Below are positions 1 to 11,579 of a DNA stretch of 64,000 nucleotides, one piece after another. The stretch is from Allantophomopsis cytisporea (lineage: Eukaryota; Ascomycota; Leotiomycetes; Phacidiales; Phacidiaceae). The notes beneath the pieces are model-generated. The model saw nothing but the letters and a program-made list of their open reading frames with translations, was not told the origin of the DNA and did no database searches. The DNA lies in the NCBI GenBank assembly GCA_024752435.1, contig CP103037.1, forward strand, positions 2,907,585 to 2,971,584. The letters run 5' to 3'. Numbering within the stretch: position 1 is the stretch's first letter; each line of letters begins with the position of its first letter. The translations under genes were made by a program, and so were the position numbers.

Positions 1-259
1 GGATGAGATCCTCGACGACGTTGATGAAGATGGACGAGACATCGGTAGCGATGATGCGCGGCGAGGCGGACGTGTGATTGAGGATGGTGGCCGTGACGAC
101 GGCCGGCCCGCAGCAATTGTCGTGCATGATGCTGGCGTTGGTGATGGCGGGGATCAGGCCGAGGATGTAACGCGCGAATTTGTGCGGCACTCGCCTGTTC
201 TCGGCCTCGTATGACTCTGCCAGCTTGCTGTGGAGCTTGGCCTCTATGATTGCTTTCAT
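1..259 (-). CDS. SAM-dependent methyltransferase-like protein, N-terminal part (cut by window edge)
   Basis: Reading leftward from the ATG at 259, the frame stays open to base 1 and gives about 86 residues starting MKAIIEAKLHSKLAESYE. The stretch with HDNCCGP followed by IIATDVSS about 20 residues later looks like motif I and the acidic end of strand 2 in fungal class I methyltransferases (usual form HDNACGPG...ATD.S). The substrate cannot be told. The rest of the gene lies outside the window. An upstream ATG at 321 opens a 21-codon frame whose TGA overlaps this ATG as ATGA. That may be a regulatory upstream ORF, or the true N-terminus split by a one-base shift. Family assignment is by motif only. 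Confidence 0.6.
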   Translation of the reverse strand, partial: MKAIIEAKLHSKLAESYEAENRRVPHKFARYILGLIPAITNASIMHDNCCGPAVVTATILNHTSASPRIIATDVSSIFINVVEDLI

Positions 260-321
260 CGTGAAGGCATTCCCTGGCTACGGCCTAGCAATTTGGCAAG
301 GGCTGTGTCGTGGGTAGACAT
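256..321 (-). other. Short upstream ORF overlapping the methyltransferase start
   Basis: The 21 codons read MSTHDTALAKLLGRSQGMPSR and end in a TGA that shares bases with the ATG at 259. The peptide looks like the normal beginning of a protein, so a frame slip joining it to the methyltransferase is as likely as a true upstream ORF. The sequence alone cannot decide. Confidence 0.35.
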
Positions 322-1418
322 GAGATTTGGGGCGAGAATAGTGAGGATGCTGGAAGACGGACGGAATGAAAGCGTACGGCGGATGTATGTATGTATCTAT
401 GTATGTATATGCGAATTGGCTGACAAACCGGAACGATCGGTAAAATAAGGAGGATCGTGTTTGATTTACTCTCGACGAGTCTCGCTCGTCAATCCTGCCG
501 TCTTCTGCAGTGGGGGTGTGTAATATATCCGGATTTGGCCCGATGAGTTGAAGCTCGTGTTGATTCTTTGTTCTCCAGTGGCTTTGTTGCGCGAATCAGG
601 CGTGAAAGGTGAAGAGAAGTATGCGCTTGAAGAGCATATCTGGTGGAGATTCGTGATGTGAGAGAAGGGGATACAACGGCACACGATACGAAGGGCGCAA
701 GTGAAGAGGCTGGCAGGATGGATGAAGGAAGGAAGGTCGGTTAGATAGATAGGCAAAGAGGAGCGCACAGTATCCAAGGGGACGCGGGAAGACTGTCGAA
801 TGTTTTATTTAGTGACATTCCCAAAAGGTTAAATCAGTGCGTCCACACGTTTAGATTGCTGAGACCACGAGAGATGATCCGCCATAATTAGATCTTAGAT
901 TCTGCGCATCCATCAGCTCCAATCAGATCCATCTTCGTAGATTTCCCTCCAAATCAGGGCTGAATGGAAGGAGATCGCGACACTAACTTGCACCTTATTT
1001 GCGCCGGATGGAGCTTACTACGCGTCTAGAATAGTAAGGGATGTGCCTGGCGAAGCTTATCTGCTCCGGTTGCGTACGGATATAGGGATTATGTAAATAT
1101 TATGAGGAGGAACACGAAAAGGGCCTTGAGAGGAATGAAGAATATAAAAGGCATCATAAAACAATTATCATCATGTAGATACAATGGAATGGTAAGGCTT
1201 TACCACGCTTATCCGGGAACATATGCGCAATCAAGCCGTCATATGGTGATATGGATCCAATGGCTAAATGGGGGGAACAATTAGCGAGTGGCCCTGCGCA
1301 TTGGATCACATAGCACGCTTAAACCTCCCTCCTCCTAGCCACTCTCCTCTACTCCTCTACTCCTCTACTCTACTACTCTACTAACTGCTCTTCTCTACCT
1401 CCCAAAGCCATACGTACA
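322..1418. other. Intergenic region, no supported gene
   Basis: I see no domain-bearing frame here. There is a short TATG/TATC run at 381-411. The open frames on both strands have no recognisable motif and look random. Confidence 0.5.
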
Positions 1419-1718
1419 ATGCATCCATATATGATAAGCCCCTTAAAAGACATGAACTCCATCTCAAAATCAAGACACGTCGCATATCCCACCTTCGTAT
1501 GCTGCGCAACTCTCCTCTACTCCATAAAATTGTACGTGAGAAGGTCAAAAAAGGGGGATGAGGATGAGGATGAGAACGAAACCACAACTCAATCAGAATC
1601 ATCGGAATCCGGATATCCCACAACACCCTTGCACGCTCGCTCGGTTCAATCCGACGGTGAAGCTTATTTCGACATGTTCCAGCGTCACACATCGAAGCGG
1701 AGGGGGGGGTTCTTCTGA
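1419..1718 (+). CDS. Possible small membrane-anchored protein, 99 aa
   Basis: An uninterrupted frame begins at ATG 1419. It has a short basic N-terminus, a hydrophobic stretch at about residues 22-38 (roughly YPTFVCCATLLYSIKLYV), a basic RRSKK stop-transfer-like patch, then an acidic and Ser/Thr-rich tail. That layout fits a small single-pass protein, but I recognise no family. A 147-codon frame on the opposite strand overlaps it and has no protein-like features. The gene stands alone between the methyltransferase and the 1341-residue protein. It may be spurious. Confidence 0.3.
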   Translation: MHPYMISPLKDMNSISKSRHVAYPTFVCCATLLYSIKLYVRRSKKGDEDEDENETTTQSESSESGYPTTPLHARSVQSDGEAYFDMFQRHTSKRRGGFF

Positions 1719-2121
1719 ACCCTGATTTATGGAGCTTTATCCTTCCCCGTGCTTCACATCCGGGAAGGATCCGAGTCAAAGGTAGGCTTGCAAGCAGAAC
1801 CTCCGAAGGAACGTCAAAAGACATAATGATGATTTTTTATTTATTTTTGTTCTCCTAAACTTGGCTTAATGATGACAATCTTGAGTCCTTGGCCGTGTAG
1901 TTTCTGAACAATCTGTGGGTATGCACCATCAAATCCAGCCATAATGTCCTGTCCCGAACAATAAATCAATATGAGATACTCAACCCAGGAATCGTGATAG
2001 ACCTCAGAACAAATCAGACAATTCATCCTCCAAGAAAGACCCACATCTCCATAAACAAATTCCAGACCCATGAAGAATGAACAATGTCAGACCCTACCAT
2101 TCTATAATCCATCAAACTCCA

Positions 2122-5100
2122 TCAAATATTGTCGCCCATTCCCCAGTCTTCCTCACTGCCCCATTCATCTGTATCATCAGCACCAATGGTACCTTCACTG
2201 CTGCTATCATCATTGTCGTCATCATCAATAATCATTTTTGTCTCCTGTGTCTCGACCGTGTCACGATCCTCAGCACCATGCTCCGTGCATCCCTCCGAAG
2301 ACGAACTCTCAATTCCCAGATCACTCAATCCCTCAAAACTCAAAACACTCTGCTCATGTATGGTTCCAGTGACGCTCTCAGAGGCGCCTTCATCAGCTTC
2401 CCTCATCGCCACAAGGTTCTTCGCAACCTCGGCAAATGCCCACTCATCCGAATCACCATCCACGGAATAAACCTTTGTCCTTTCGAGGTGATCGCTGCGG
2501 CCATTGTCGGCCATGGCACTTGTATGTCCACTCATAGTGGCACTGCTCATTGTGCCCCATTCCGAGCCTGGACGTGAAGGGTTGGTTGCCCCAGTGTGGT
2601 ATCCAGGACCGGGACCAATAGGACCAGCTTCGGCAATGGGAACATCGGCATCGAAGACTCCTCCCGTACCATCATCATCACCACCAGCCCAGAGTGGCAG
2701 GTATCTATACTCTTCATCCCTGAGACAGAGCAGAGTATCTGTGATTCCAATGTCGAAGCACATGTTAGATGTGTCTAGCATTTGATTGCAAACGAGACCG
2801 CATAGATCCTCAACGTCAAGCTTAAATAAGCGGAACGAAAAGAAGGGACTGTCGGCTGTGATACTATTGTCATGAGGGACAAGGGGTTTAACGGGAACCC
2901 GAGGCTCCTGGTTCACCCTCTCTTGGAGAGACTGAGCCTTGACATACTCATCAGAACGCCTTGAATTGCTAAAGGCTTGTTTGGGAATTGCAGGTCGAGG
3001 AACCTGAGTGGTGCTTTGAGTGATATTTTGTGTAACATTCGACTTTCTCATGGCTTGCTCATGGGAATACGCGATTTGATCAAGCTTTATTCTGCCCAGA
3101 GCCGTTCGTGGACGACTCGGTTCGTTCCAGGTACGATTCACGAGATTAGCCACCTCTCTTGCCTCCTCTATCGAAAATCCCGTAGAATTCGCTTGACCGT
3201 GGAAATCAGGTGAGTGAACGGAGTTGGACTGAGATTCATTGTGAACAACACTGGTGAGTTTATCGCCGCTGCTACGTTTGTCCTGGAAGACATCACCGAG
3301 ATTCTGATGCAATCCAGTATCCCAGGGATAAAGGGAACTGCGATTCGAGTTCTCAGGCTGCTCACTTGCTACCTCCTTGCCCTTGCCTTTATTGTTTGCG
3401 TTGAAGTTTCCAGTGGTCTCACTCCTGTGAACGGAGTTTTCGGAATTCAGATGAGAGTCAATATCATCCAGGCTAAACTGCATAAGGTCGTCTTCGGATG
3501 AGACATCAGCAGTAGCAGTCTTGTCTGACATGTGACGACTGTAAACCTCGAAGAGTGGTCTGCCAGTGCCGATCGGGGGCAAAGGTAAAGTTGGGGAATC
3601 TGGAAAGGCTGCAGAAATCCCCGTGGTAGGTCGAGGACTACCACCAGCTTGCTTGTGTCTCAAGTCCTGCTCATCTGATAAGTCGATTAGATACTCCGAA
3701 ATCTGAGATGAACGTTTCTCGCGGATTGTTAAGTTTGCTGACTCGTCATGAGCAGTCCACTTGTGCTGAGTTTCAATCTCAACTGGATCTGCATTGAGAG
3801 TAACAAGCTTTCGACGCTTCTCGTTACTTGTTGGAGAGACACCCGGAGCATATGACTCTCCAGTGCCAACATATGTGACCTCGCCATATAACTCTTCTGG
3901 TGAATAAACAGTTTCCCATGCTTTCAAACTTTCCTGGTGAGATTCCTCTGCATGAGCATCGCCACCCAGTGTAAGCTTCGGCTTGTCACCACCCAACGAG
4001 TATTGCGGCTTCAGCGGAGCATCCGCCATATCTGGGTTCTGATTCTGAGATGTGATCCAATGAGTACCTTCAATCCGGGGCAACTGATCATATATATCGA
4101 AGCACTCTTGTGGTAATTTGCCGTCGTTGAAATGTCCTGCGTTGATTGCCTCAATCATGAGCTCATTCAGCTGCAGCTCTTTCTCTTTGATATCCTCATA
4201 ATCAATTGACCAGAAACCATTATCGCGTCGACTCTGATTGAATTTCTGTCGATTCTCGTGATATAAAAATTGAAGGCTATGGGAGGTTTTGTGGTATTTC
4301 AGCCTCTTCCAGAAAAAGGTCGTCATGATGCGCTCGTTGTTTGCGAGTTGAGAGTACACGTCTGCGAAATGCTTATACTCGGTTTGTTTGTAGCGTTCCT
4401 TGCTACGATGGCTTTCAGCTTCCACATCATCATCCTCTGACAGATCGCGTGTAAGGACGAAAAAGATGTTTGCTCGGACGAGATTCCGAAGGTGCTGGGT
4501 GATATCGGCAACGAGTGTTTGGCATTTCTTGTGTAGCTCGCTACCTGGACAGTTGATTTCAAGCGTATACTCAAACATGAGAAGCTTGCTGTAATTTCTG
4601 GAATTTGCCAACCAGGGCTTATCAACCGTAATGAGGTCGTTGAATTTCGTCCACACCCGGTCGACAAATGATTTGCTGGCATACTCGATTACCTGCCGTA
4701 GATCATCATCGACATCCTCGCGAATACGTCCAAATTGGTTCATCCTGTTGCGGTCGGCTTCAAATTTTCCTAAGTCGCGAGATACCAGAGAAAGTGCTTC
4801 CTCGCTGACCAAGATAGACACAGCAGAACGGTAGATAGCAGGGTTTTTAAGACCCAAACCGATCTTTGCGCTGACTTCTGGCAGAATCTCAATGAAAAGA
4901 CCGTTTGGATCGGCTAGCAACCAGGTAACAATGTAGTCCTCGACCGTCTTCGTACAGTCGAAATGCTTCGCTAATGCAAACAATGTCCAGACCTTGACAG
5001 CCGAATCCAAACCCGGGTCCTTACCCTCAATTACTTGCAACAACCGCTCGATGCCAGCACGGTGTCTGATGGGCGAATATTCTGGGACGGTCTCCGCTAA

Positions 5101-6147
5101 TGCGTTCATGTGGCCATTGTAATCTTCTTTTATGGCATTGCGCGCAATAGCTTCCTCTTGACTAGCTCTGATTCCCGCCTGTAGGTCGGTCTCATCCGGT
5201 AATTTCGTTGTAGAGCCTGATAGCATGGGACCTGTAACAATTTGTGATCCGTTGCGTTGTGCAGTAAAAAAACTTGGACCATTGATTCTCGACGCCTCGT
5301 CCACAAAATAGTTGGGGCGCAAATGCGGCGGACCGGATCTGATCAACTCATCCTTGCCAGCCACCATTGTAGCAGAAACGCTGCATCGCTTTTGTGCAGA
5401 AGCCCAAGATCGGACACCAAAAGAACATGATAGGTTGGTGGTCAAGTCAACAGCCTCGTCACCTTCGTCGGGAGGCGTAAGGTCGACGACCCACTCGATG
5501 TTATCGGGAAGTCTATCGACAAGCTTTCGTCGACGGCATGTCCGAAAGTGCTTTGGCTTCTGAAGCAACGCCTTGAATACTTCGGATCCGGTCGCTAAGA
5601 GGTTCGCACTATGAACACGATGTGGGAAACTGACAGGACCGGTAGGACAAGCCTCATAATATGGAACGTCGCCCGGATAATCGATGAAGACGAGTGTATC
5701 TCCCTCCTGGAGGCGGCGTTTCTCATATTCTATGTTCTCCAGTGCATATGAAATGAAGTCTTTGCGAGGAGCTGTGTTATTGTCACTTGAAGGCTCGTCG
5801 GTCGGAGGTGCAGGAAATCGAGGCTCCTCTGCCGAATGTGTAGAGGAGACATCTATGACAATGCCGTTATCCATTGATGAGGTACGTGAGCTTGGGCGGG
5901 GTACAGCAGGCTGTAACAGAAGTGGGCTGTCAGCGAACACCTGGACAGGACGTTCAACAAACCGAATACCTACTTGAGAATTGTTGATTTGATTTCGGGT
6001 TTGTTCGACACCTTCCACAGCACTGCCTCTTCTCAATGAAGAATCCAGACCAGGACCCGGCTGAGTGACCTTAGTACCGTCCCCATAAGTTGCAACACGA
6101 GCGCCCTCTTGAAAAACATAGTGAACGCTTTCATCCGCCATCTTCAA
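2122..6147 (-). CDS. Large conserved-looking protein of unknown function, 1341 aa
   Basis: A single exon of 1341 codons. The start is MKMADES; the second Met, two codons on, could equally be used. Residues about 130-260 hold the most ordered stretch, with VFIDYPGDVPYYEACPTG, then HSANLLATGSEVF and WVVDLTPPDEGDEAVDLT. This recalls the degenerate BTB-like region of large hypothetical proteins in other ascomycetes, but I do not assign a named domain. Residues about 330-640 look helical and globular. The middle is low-complexity and Ser/Asn-rich. The last 60 residues are strongly acidic (DDDDNDDSSSEGT...DEWGSEEDWG). There is no signal peptide or membrane segment. A nuclear or cytosolic scaffold would fit, but that is inference. 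Confidence 0.85.
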   Translation of the reverse strand: MKMADESVHYVFQEGARVATYGDGTKVTQPGPGLDSSLRRGSAVEGVEQTRNQINNSQVGIRFVERPVQVFADSPLLLQPAVPRPSSRTSSMDNGIVIDVSSTHSAEEPRFPAPPTDEPSSDNNTAPRKDFISYALENIEYEKRRLQEGDTLVFIDYPGDVPYYEACPTGPVSFPHRVHSANLLATGSEVFKALLQKPKHFRTCRRRKLVDRLPDNIEWVVDLTPPDEGDEAVDLTTNLSCSFGVRSWASAQKRCSVSATMVAGKDELIRSGPPHLRPNYFVDEASRINGPSFFTAQRNGSQIVTGPMLSGSTTKLPDETDLQAGIRASQEEAIARNAIKEDYNGHMNALAETVPEYSPIRHRAGIERLLQVIEGKDPGLDSAVKVWTLFALAKHFDCTKTVEDYIVTWLLADPNGLFIEILPEVSAKIGLGLKNPAIYRSAVSILVSEEALSLVSRDLGKFEADRNRMNQFGRIREDVDDDLRQVIEYASKSFVDRVWTKFNDLITVDKPWLANSRNYSKLLMFEYTLEINCPGSELHKKCQTLVADITQHLRNLVRANIFFVLTRDLSEDDDVEAESHRSKERYKQTEYKHFADVYSQLANNERIMTTFFWKRLKYHKTSHSLQFLYHENRQKFNQSRRDNGFWSIDYEDIKEKELQLNELMIEAINAGHFNDGKLPQECFDIYDQLPRIEGTHWITSQNQNPDMADAPLKPQYSLGGDKPKLTLGGDAHAEESHQESLKAWETVYSPEELYGEVTYVGTGESYAPGVSPTSNEKRRKLVTLNADPVEIETQHKWTAHDESANLTIREKRSSQISEYLIDLSDEQDLRHKQAGGSPRPTTGISAAFPDSPTLPLPPIGTGRPLFEVYSRHMSDKTATADVSSEDDLMQFSLDDIDSHLNSENSVHRSETTGNFNANNKGKGKEVASEQPENSNRSSLYPWDTGLHQNLGDVFQDKRSSGDKLTSVVHNESQSNSVHSPDFHGQANSTGFSIEEAREVANLVNRTWNEPSRPRTALGRIKLDQIAYSHEQAMRKSNVTQNITQSTTQVPRPAIPKQAFSNSRRSDEYVKAQSLQERVNQEPRVPVKPLVPHDNSITADSPFFSFRLFKLDVEDLCGLVCNQMLDTSNMCFDIGITDTLLCLRDEEYRYLPLWAGGDDDGTGGVFDADVPIAEAGPIGPGPGYHTGATNPSRPGSEWGTMSSATMSGHTSAMADNGRSDHLERTKVYSVDGDSDEWAFAEVAKNLVAMREADEGASESVTGTIHEQSVLSFEGLSDLGIESSSSEGCTEHGAEDRDTVETQETKMIIDDDDNDDSSSEGTIGADDTDEWGSEEDWGMGDNI

Positions 6148-6640
6148 GGAATTTGGCTACTTGAAGCAATTCACAGGTGGAAAGCAAGCACTCAGATGAT
6201 AGCCTCTAGCCGTTCGCACACAAGTCATACAGTGTTACTATTGATCGTCAGTTATGGGATTTCTGCCTTGTTATATGCAGGGATACTCACATGAATTCAA
6301 ACGCAGAGCATATTCAGGCACAATAATCAAAGTAAGCGCAATGCAGGAGGCGATGAACAAGGTTAAAAATTTCGAAGGCCGGATTGATACACAAAAGGAA
6401 AACGCAAGAACAACGAATATGGCGACGACGTAAGATTTATGGCGTTGTTAAGGGCGCAATTATCGCCAAGTAAGCGTGGGGTCGAGTCGGCGAGTGCAAG
6501 GCTGAGTCTGATGCTGTGCTTCACCCTGGAGCGCAGCAGGCAGCAGCCCTAGTCTTTATAGGCGCTATGATTAGCTGTGATGGCAACGATGATCTGTTCC
6601 AAATAGAATTTGTGAATCAAAACAAAATCGAGATGATGCA

Positions 6641-6672
6641 GAAGAAGAAGAAGAAGAAGAAGAAGAAGAAGA
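6641..6672 (+). repeat. (GAA)n microsatellite
   Basis: About ten GAA triplets in a row. The frames crossing it encode poly-Lys or poly-Ser/Leu and are not credible genes. Confidence 0.9.
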
Positions 6673-6898
6673 CGCGAAAAGTAGTGAAAGGCGTTGGTAT
6701 TGTTGGTGGAATTGAGAGATGAGGTTGTGACTAGGCGTGGTAGTTTGTATGTGATGTGTTTGGTTTGAGGTTTCACGGGAGAGAAGGCGAAAGTAGGGGA
6801 ATGGAATACGGGCAAAGACACAGTAACAGTGCAAACAGGGCGGACGAGACGCGAGTAAGGGTAGACAGAGATAGATACCTTACTTATGAGTTTAATAC

Positions 6899-6997
6899 TG
6901 ATGACAATGATGATGATGATGATGACAATGACAATGACGATGATAATGACAATGACAATGACACTGGTGATGACAATGACAATGACACCGGTGATGA
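6899..6997 (+). repeat. Imperfect (ATGACA)/(GATGAT) satellite
   Basis: About 100 bases built from GATGAT, ATGACA and GACAATGAC units, including two copies of a GGTGATGA-type interruption. It gives an Asp/Asn-rich open frame by chance. Confidence 0.85.
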
Positions 6998-7401
6998 ATG
7001 TGAATTTCTCAGTCAGTACAGTCAGTCAGTCAGTAGAATCCGAACCAGAAGAGAGTTCCTTACTTGGACAGAGCACACCAAGCCCAGGGTTTAGTATCGT
7101 ACAGCTATGTAACCAACTCTTCATAGAGTCACCTCTCCCGTCCTAAGGGCCATCACATACGATTCTACTTGCTGTGCGTCACATGGTCACCAGGCACCAC
7201 CAGGGGGGGCTACTTGCCTTGGTGCTTGTTACAGATCATCTACGCCGTCGGGCTGAGGCGATCTAAAGTGTCGCCTATCACGCGGATAAGCATGTACGTC
7301 AAGGAAGGGTCCGTCTCTTGTCCTCACACTCCTCACTCACCCTTTCATCGGCGCATTTCCAACAAGGCTGTGATAGGCGAGGTTGATTGATTGTCCGTCT
7401 A

Positions 7402-7407
<6 letters not shown>

Positions 7408-7435
<28 letters not shown>
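7408..7435 (+). repeat. (GTCT)n tetranucleotide microsatellite
   Basis: Seven consecutive GTCT/CTGT units with no associated gene. Confidence 0.9.
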
Positions 7436-8426
7436 ATAAAGTGACTCACCAGCGTGGTCTTCCATTCTGCGCAACCCTTGCAATATCAATACGAGTTGAA
7501 AAGCGATTGGTTGGTTCGATGGATATTCATAGACTATATCTTCCACCCATCTGCTTGTCCATGACTGCCTATGTAGTACGACCGACGCAGTGATGAACAG
7601 CCTCACTTTCCTGCTTCTACCTATGCGATACAGGTGCTGATGCATGTACTGTAGTTGAGTGCTGGGCGAGGATAAGTAGCCGGCGGTGGCGACCAATTAG
7701 ACACATCTCTTTTTAGGTAGGCTTGGCTATTGTCTATCACGTGTTGGGCGGTGACGAACATCGGACGACCTGAGCTCTGGGCGATGTATATTGATTGACG
7801 AGAGGAATGAGAGTATGAGGTCTTGGTTCGGAGTATGCTGATGACTTATCTGCAGAGATGGTTCGCGGTAACGAATAGAAAGCAGATGTGGTACGTAGAA
7901 TATCTTTGGATACAACTTGTCCATCCCTCCCATAAGAAGTGATGCCCAAATTGGCTGTCCAAATATTGTCTCATTGAACAGAGCCTTTTCTGCGGTGACT
8001 GCGTGTGAACGATGGAACTACATGAGACAATGGAGGTTAAACCGATTGAGGCACGTTTCAATCAGAAGCATGAACTCTGGGGTTTGTATGCATCTGGTGC
8101 GTAAACATATCCAGATCATCACTGTGGAGTTCGAATCACTAGAGTTAAGATACACCCATTGCATTTATTATTATGGTAAATACATAGGTTGTCATAGCGT
8201 AATACCCTTAGTAGATACCTTGGGTAAGCTTCGATACTCTACTCGGTCCCGGCCCCAATCTCAAAGTCGTCATACAAATCCATTATCCATAACCATCTAT
8301 CGTCAATATGATACATCTAAACATGCATATTACCACCTATTTGATACCAATATTTCCAAATCATGACCATGAAATGCTGTATATAATTAGCCTTGTTCCA
8401 CGCCAAGTAGACATGAATAAGACTTA

Positions 8427-9737
8427 CTAAAGCATGATGCCCGCACCAGCTGCCATGGCAACAAATTGCTGCGCGGTCTTCTTCAACTCAACTCCGCGGT
8501 CCTTACCAGTTTCCAACAACTCAGGAATAACAGCGACCGTTCCAACATACAAGAAGGTACCCGCAGTGAATGGTAACAACATATCTCCCCAAGTCAAGCT
8601 TGTACCCCAGATGCCGCTAGTCATACCTTTGCCTTCACCAATAGCTCCACCACCGTACTCCTGGACAGCAATACCGATGATCGTACCAAGAAGAGCCCCA
8701 AGAGCAGTCACGAATTGTGCGCCCATGGCCTTTTTCTTCGAGAAGCCAGATTGGATGAGGAGGGCGAAATCACCGACTTCGTGGGGAATCTCATGGAAGA
8801 ACACAGCAACAGTGGTCGTTGCACCAATGGTAGGGGAGGCATAGAAAGAAGAAGACATCGCAAGGCCATCGGTGATGTTGTGGGTAAAGTCTGCAATCAA
8901 GTTCAAGTATCCTGCAAGCTTGACCGACGCGTTGATTTCCTTTGCCTCAGAAATCGCGACGGTGGTAGATTTCTTAGTATCCTCCTTCTTGGAGCGGGAG
9001 CGGGTAGATTTGGCAGGTGGAGAGTTGATATCAATCTCAATTGCGGACGTAATTGCCTTGGCGGGGCTATCGTTCACGGCGTGAGAATGACTGTGATCAT
9101 GGCCACCTTCACCACCAGTTGCAATGCGAAGGCCTTTGTCCATGGCTACGAATGTGACGAATCCAACCATGATAGCAACTCCAAGAAGGAGATTGCGGTT
9201 TGGCTCGACGAATACAAAGCGAACATGTTCTGGTGTAACTTCACCGAGGAAGATTTCTGGGAGGAGATGGAAAAGAGTATCACCCAGAAGACCCCCGACC
9301 GCAAATGCAACCATCACCGATAGAGAGGAGGGATCGATGTTGGGTGGACATAATGCCAAAAGGAAGTTCGGTGGTCCAGATATATATAGAGTGGCAAGCA
9401 AAGCATTCGTAGCAGGAGTACCGGGGAAAAGGACGGCGAAGATGCGAGAGGTGAGCGACGAGGTTGCTGGAGAAGTAGCGAGCTTGTAGGTATTAAGGTC
9501 TTCAACAATCGGACATTCCTTGACCGTCATTAGCCTTTATGCAGAGCATAAATCCCCACGAATTGAAGCTTGGCATACCTGTAGCTTCTCCTCGATTTCC
9601 TCCAAGCTCATGGAAGCTACCGAAGCAGCATGTTTCTCGGCGACAACGCTTCCAATGAAGACGAGGACGAGCGCCACCAGCACCAGGGATATGCGCCGAG
9701 ATGGCAGTGAGCTTAATTGAAGCATTGCGGGGTACAC
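8427..9737 (-). CDS. ZIP-family zinc transporter, YKE4/SLC39A7-like, 416 aa
   Basis: Two exons, 9737-9579 and 9518-8427, join in phase across a 60-base intron with a GCTAATGAC branch site just before its AAG acceptor. The N-terminus is a signal peptide (LVLVALVLVFIGSVVA), followed by the EEIEEKLQECP segment seen in fungal YKE4-type proteins. Then come transmembrane helices, a His-rich loop (GGHDHSHSH), the helix-IV metal-site motif DFTHNITDGLA and helix-V FFHEIPHEVGDFA with the HExPHE signature. Such proteins move zinc into the cytosol from the ER/Golgi lumen. Length is normal. The start could instead be the Met four codons downstream. Confidence 0.92.
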
Positions 9738-10571
9738 GAGGGCCGACGTAACAGACTTCCAACGGGGCCGCGCGTTTCAGTTGATGATGTGTTGTTTTGG
9801 TGTCGGAGCTCTCGACTATGACAGCTTAGAGGACCGTGAGCTTTATGGGCTTACGTTGTTATGCGCGCGTATGTAGCGTGTTGCGGCTGACGCGACTATC
9901 ATTTGTTCATCGTCGCAAAGTCATTGTTTTTATACTGCCATTGAGGTGACAAGCTTATTTCTTTTGGTAGATAATATGAATTCTTATACTGCGTCATATG
10001 GAATGGAAGTTGCTTTCGGTCTGCCATTTTGATGACATAGCTCAACCCATGCATCAATGCCTCCACTGTGCCATGCTGATGGACTTCAAGGATTCAAATG
10101 AACAATTTACTTAAAACTCCTTGGCAAAGCTCGAGATCTCTACTCGGCTTGAAAATCTTGAATCGAATCTTCGATAAGCCTGAGTAGAACGGGAGTGATG
10201 CGACGCTGGCAAATATTGTCCCATAATTGATATTAGGTTCGAGAAGATCATGTTCTAAACCGTTGTATTTTATAACCACATTTAGATTCATAAAATTCGC
10301 ATAAACTCTATCTAATTAATTCTCAATTCAATTGGCATTTCAAAATGACGAATATTGCTCCTTCTATAGATCTTGCGTTCAAAGTTGGGTACATAAGAAT
10401 TATCACTCGACAGGAAATATACCTGGTTACGTTTGGGTTGTATTCGCTAACGCCCTGGCAATGTATGATAAGCTACATAACGTCGTACTCATCAGCCACT
10501 ATTGTGACCGAATTCACAAATAAATCAGTGTTCTTCCGGCAAATATATCACAACAGCTCTCCATCCACACC
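9738..10571. other. Shared promoter region between divergent genes
   Basis: About 830 bases between the ZIP transporter (leftward) and the short-chain dehydrogenase (rightward). No RNA gene or credible coding frame is seen. Confidence 0.4.
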
Positions 10572-11579
10572 ATGTCTGAGGGATCTAGGTATATCGTTGA
10601 TGAGGAAGCTCTTGTTAAACTCAAAGACAAAGTCATTGTGCTGACAGGTATGAGCCCTTGTAAATTTCCAAGCTATTCAACATACGGCGTCTGAACAGAT
10701 TAGGTGGTGCTAGCGGTATTGGAACATCCATTGTCAGGCAGCTTCATCAACTAGGCGCATACCTAGTATTCGGTGACATTGATGACGATCGTGGAAGTTC
10801 TTTGGCATCTACAGTGTTTAATTCAACCTTCGTTCACATGGATGTTTCGAAATATGAAGACAACGTCAAGCTCTTTGATACTGCTTTCAAGAAATATGGA
10901 CGCGTGGATCATGCAATCGCTTGTGCCGGTATCCTTGAACAGGGCAAGTGGTTTGACCCGGAACTTACTATTGAGAGCGTGAAAGCACCTGAGAGCAATG
11001 TCGCTATCGATGTGAACCTACTTGGAGTCCTATACTTTGCTCGCATAGCAGTGGTCTATCTACGAGAGGGTAAGGGGAAAGAAGAAGACAAGTCCTTAAC
11101 ACTGATCAGTAGTGCGGCTGGATTCAGGGAATCTGCACTTCCAATCTATCAGGTATGTCAACATTGAAGGTGGACTCCCAAAAGAGAACATGAGTCTGAT
11201 CAAGCAGTGCGCCAAGCATGGTGTAATGGGGCTGATGCGTACACTTCGGGGGAAAATCTATCCACGAGATGGTATTCGCGTCAATGCCGTTTGCCCTACC
11301 TTCACCGAGACAGGGATGACGGCCTATCTCGTTGAAGAGATGCGCAATCTTGGTAAAGTCAGCAATACCTCAGACGACGTTGCCAGATATGTCTTGGATC
11401 TGGAAGTTTCCACAAATCGCAATGGTCAAGCAATTTATGTCGAAGGTGGTCGTGCGTGGGAATTTGAAAAGGGTCTCGAGAAGACCATGCCATTGTGGTT
11501 GGGAAAGGAACCTTGCGAGAGAATGGAAGAGGATAGAAAATTAATGCAGGCCAGAAAGGCTCGAACGTCATATACGTAA
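10572..11579 (+). CDS. Classical short-chain dehydrogenase/reductase, 298 aa
   Basis: Three exons: 10572-10647, 10704-11152 and 11208-11579, with in-phase GT-AG introns. Splicing creates the cofactor motif TGGASGIG (about residue 25) and the active-site motif YxxxK as YQCAK, which lies exactly across intron 2. Catalytic Ser is in LISSAAG. IACAG stands where NNAG usually sits. RVNAVCPTFTETGMT matches the usual post-catalytic segment. An Asp ends strand 2 (FGDID), suggesting NAD preference. The closest general type is the 15-hydroxyprostaglandin-dehydrogenase-like group in fungi; the substrate is unknown. The gene is complete, and no cluster partner lies beside it. Confidence 0.9.

Larger units (their letters stand above)
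6148..8426. other. Long intergenic region with microsatellites, no supported gene
   Basis: About 2.3 kb between two genes read leftward. It holds at least three simple repeats (listed separately). The open frames through them encode only Lys/Ser or Asp/Asn runs and are by-products of the repeats. The part next to 6147 probably contains the promoter and leader of the 1341-residue protein. Confidence 0.5.

Noticed and set aside
1381..1824. Minus-strand frame of 147 codons
   Set aside because: No motif, odd composition, and it opposes a slightly more plausible small frame.
6549..6834. Minus-strand frames of 87-90 codons
   Set aside because: They run through the GAA microsatellite and encode Ser/Leu runs, with no domain.
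6756..7146. Plus-strand Asp/Asn-rich frame of 112 codons and an overlapping Met/Thr-rich one
   Set aside because: Both are products of the ATGACA satellite; no flanking protein-like sequence.
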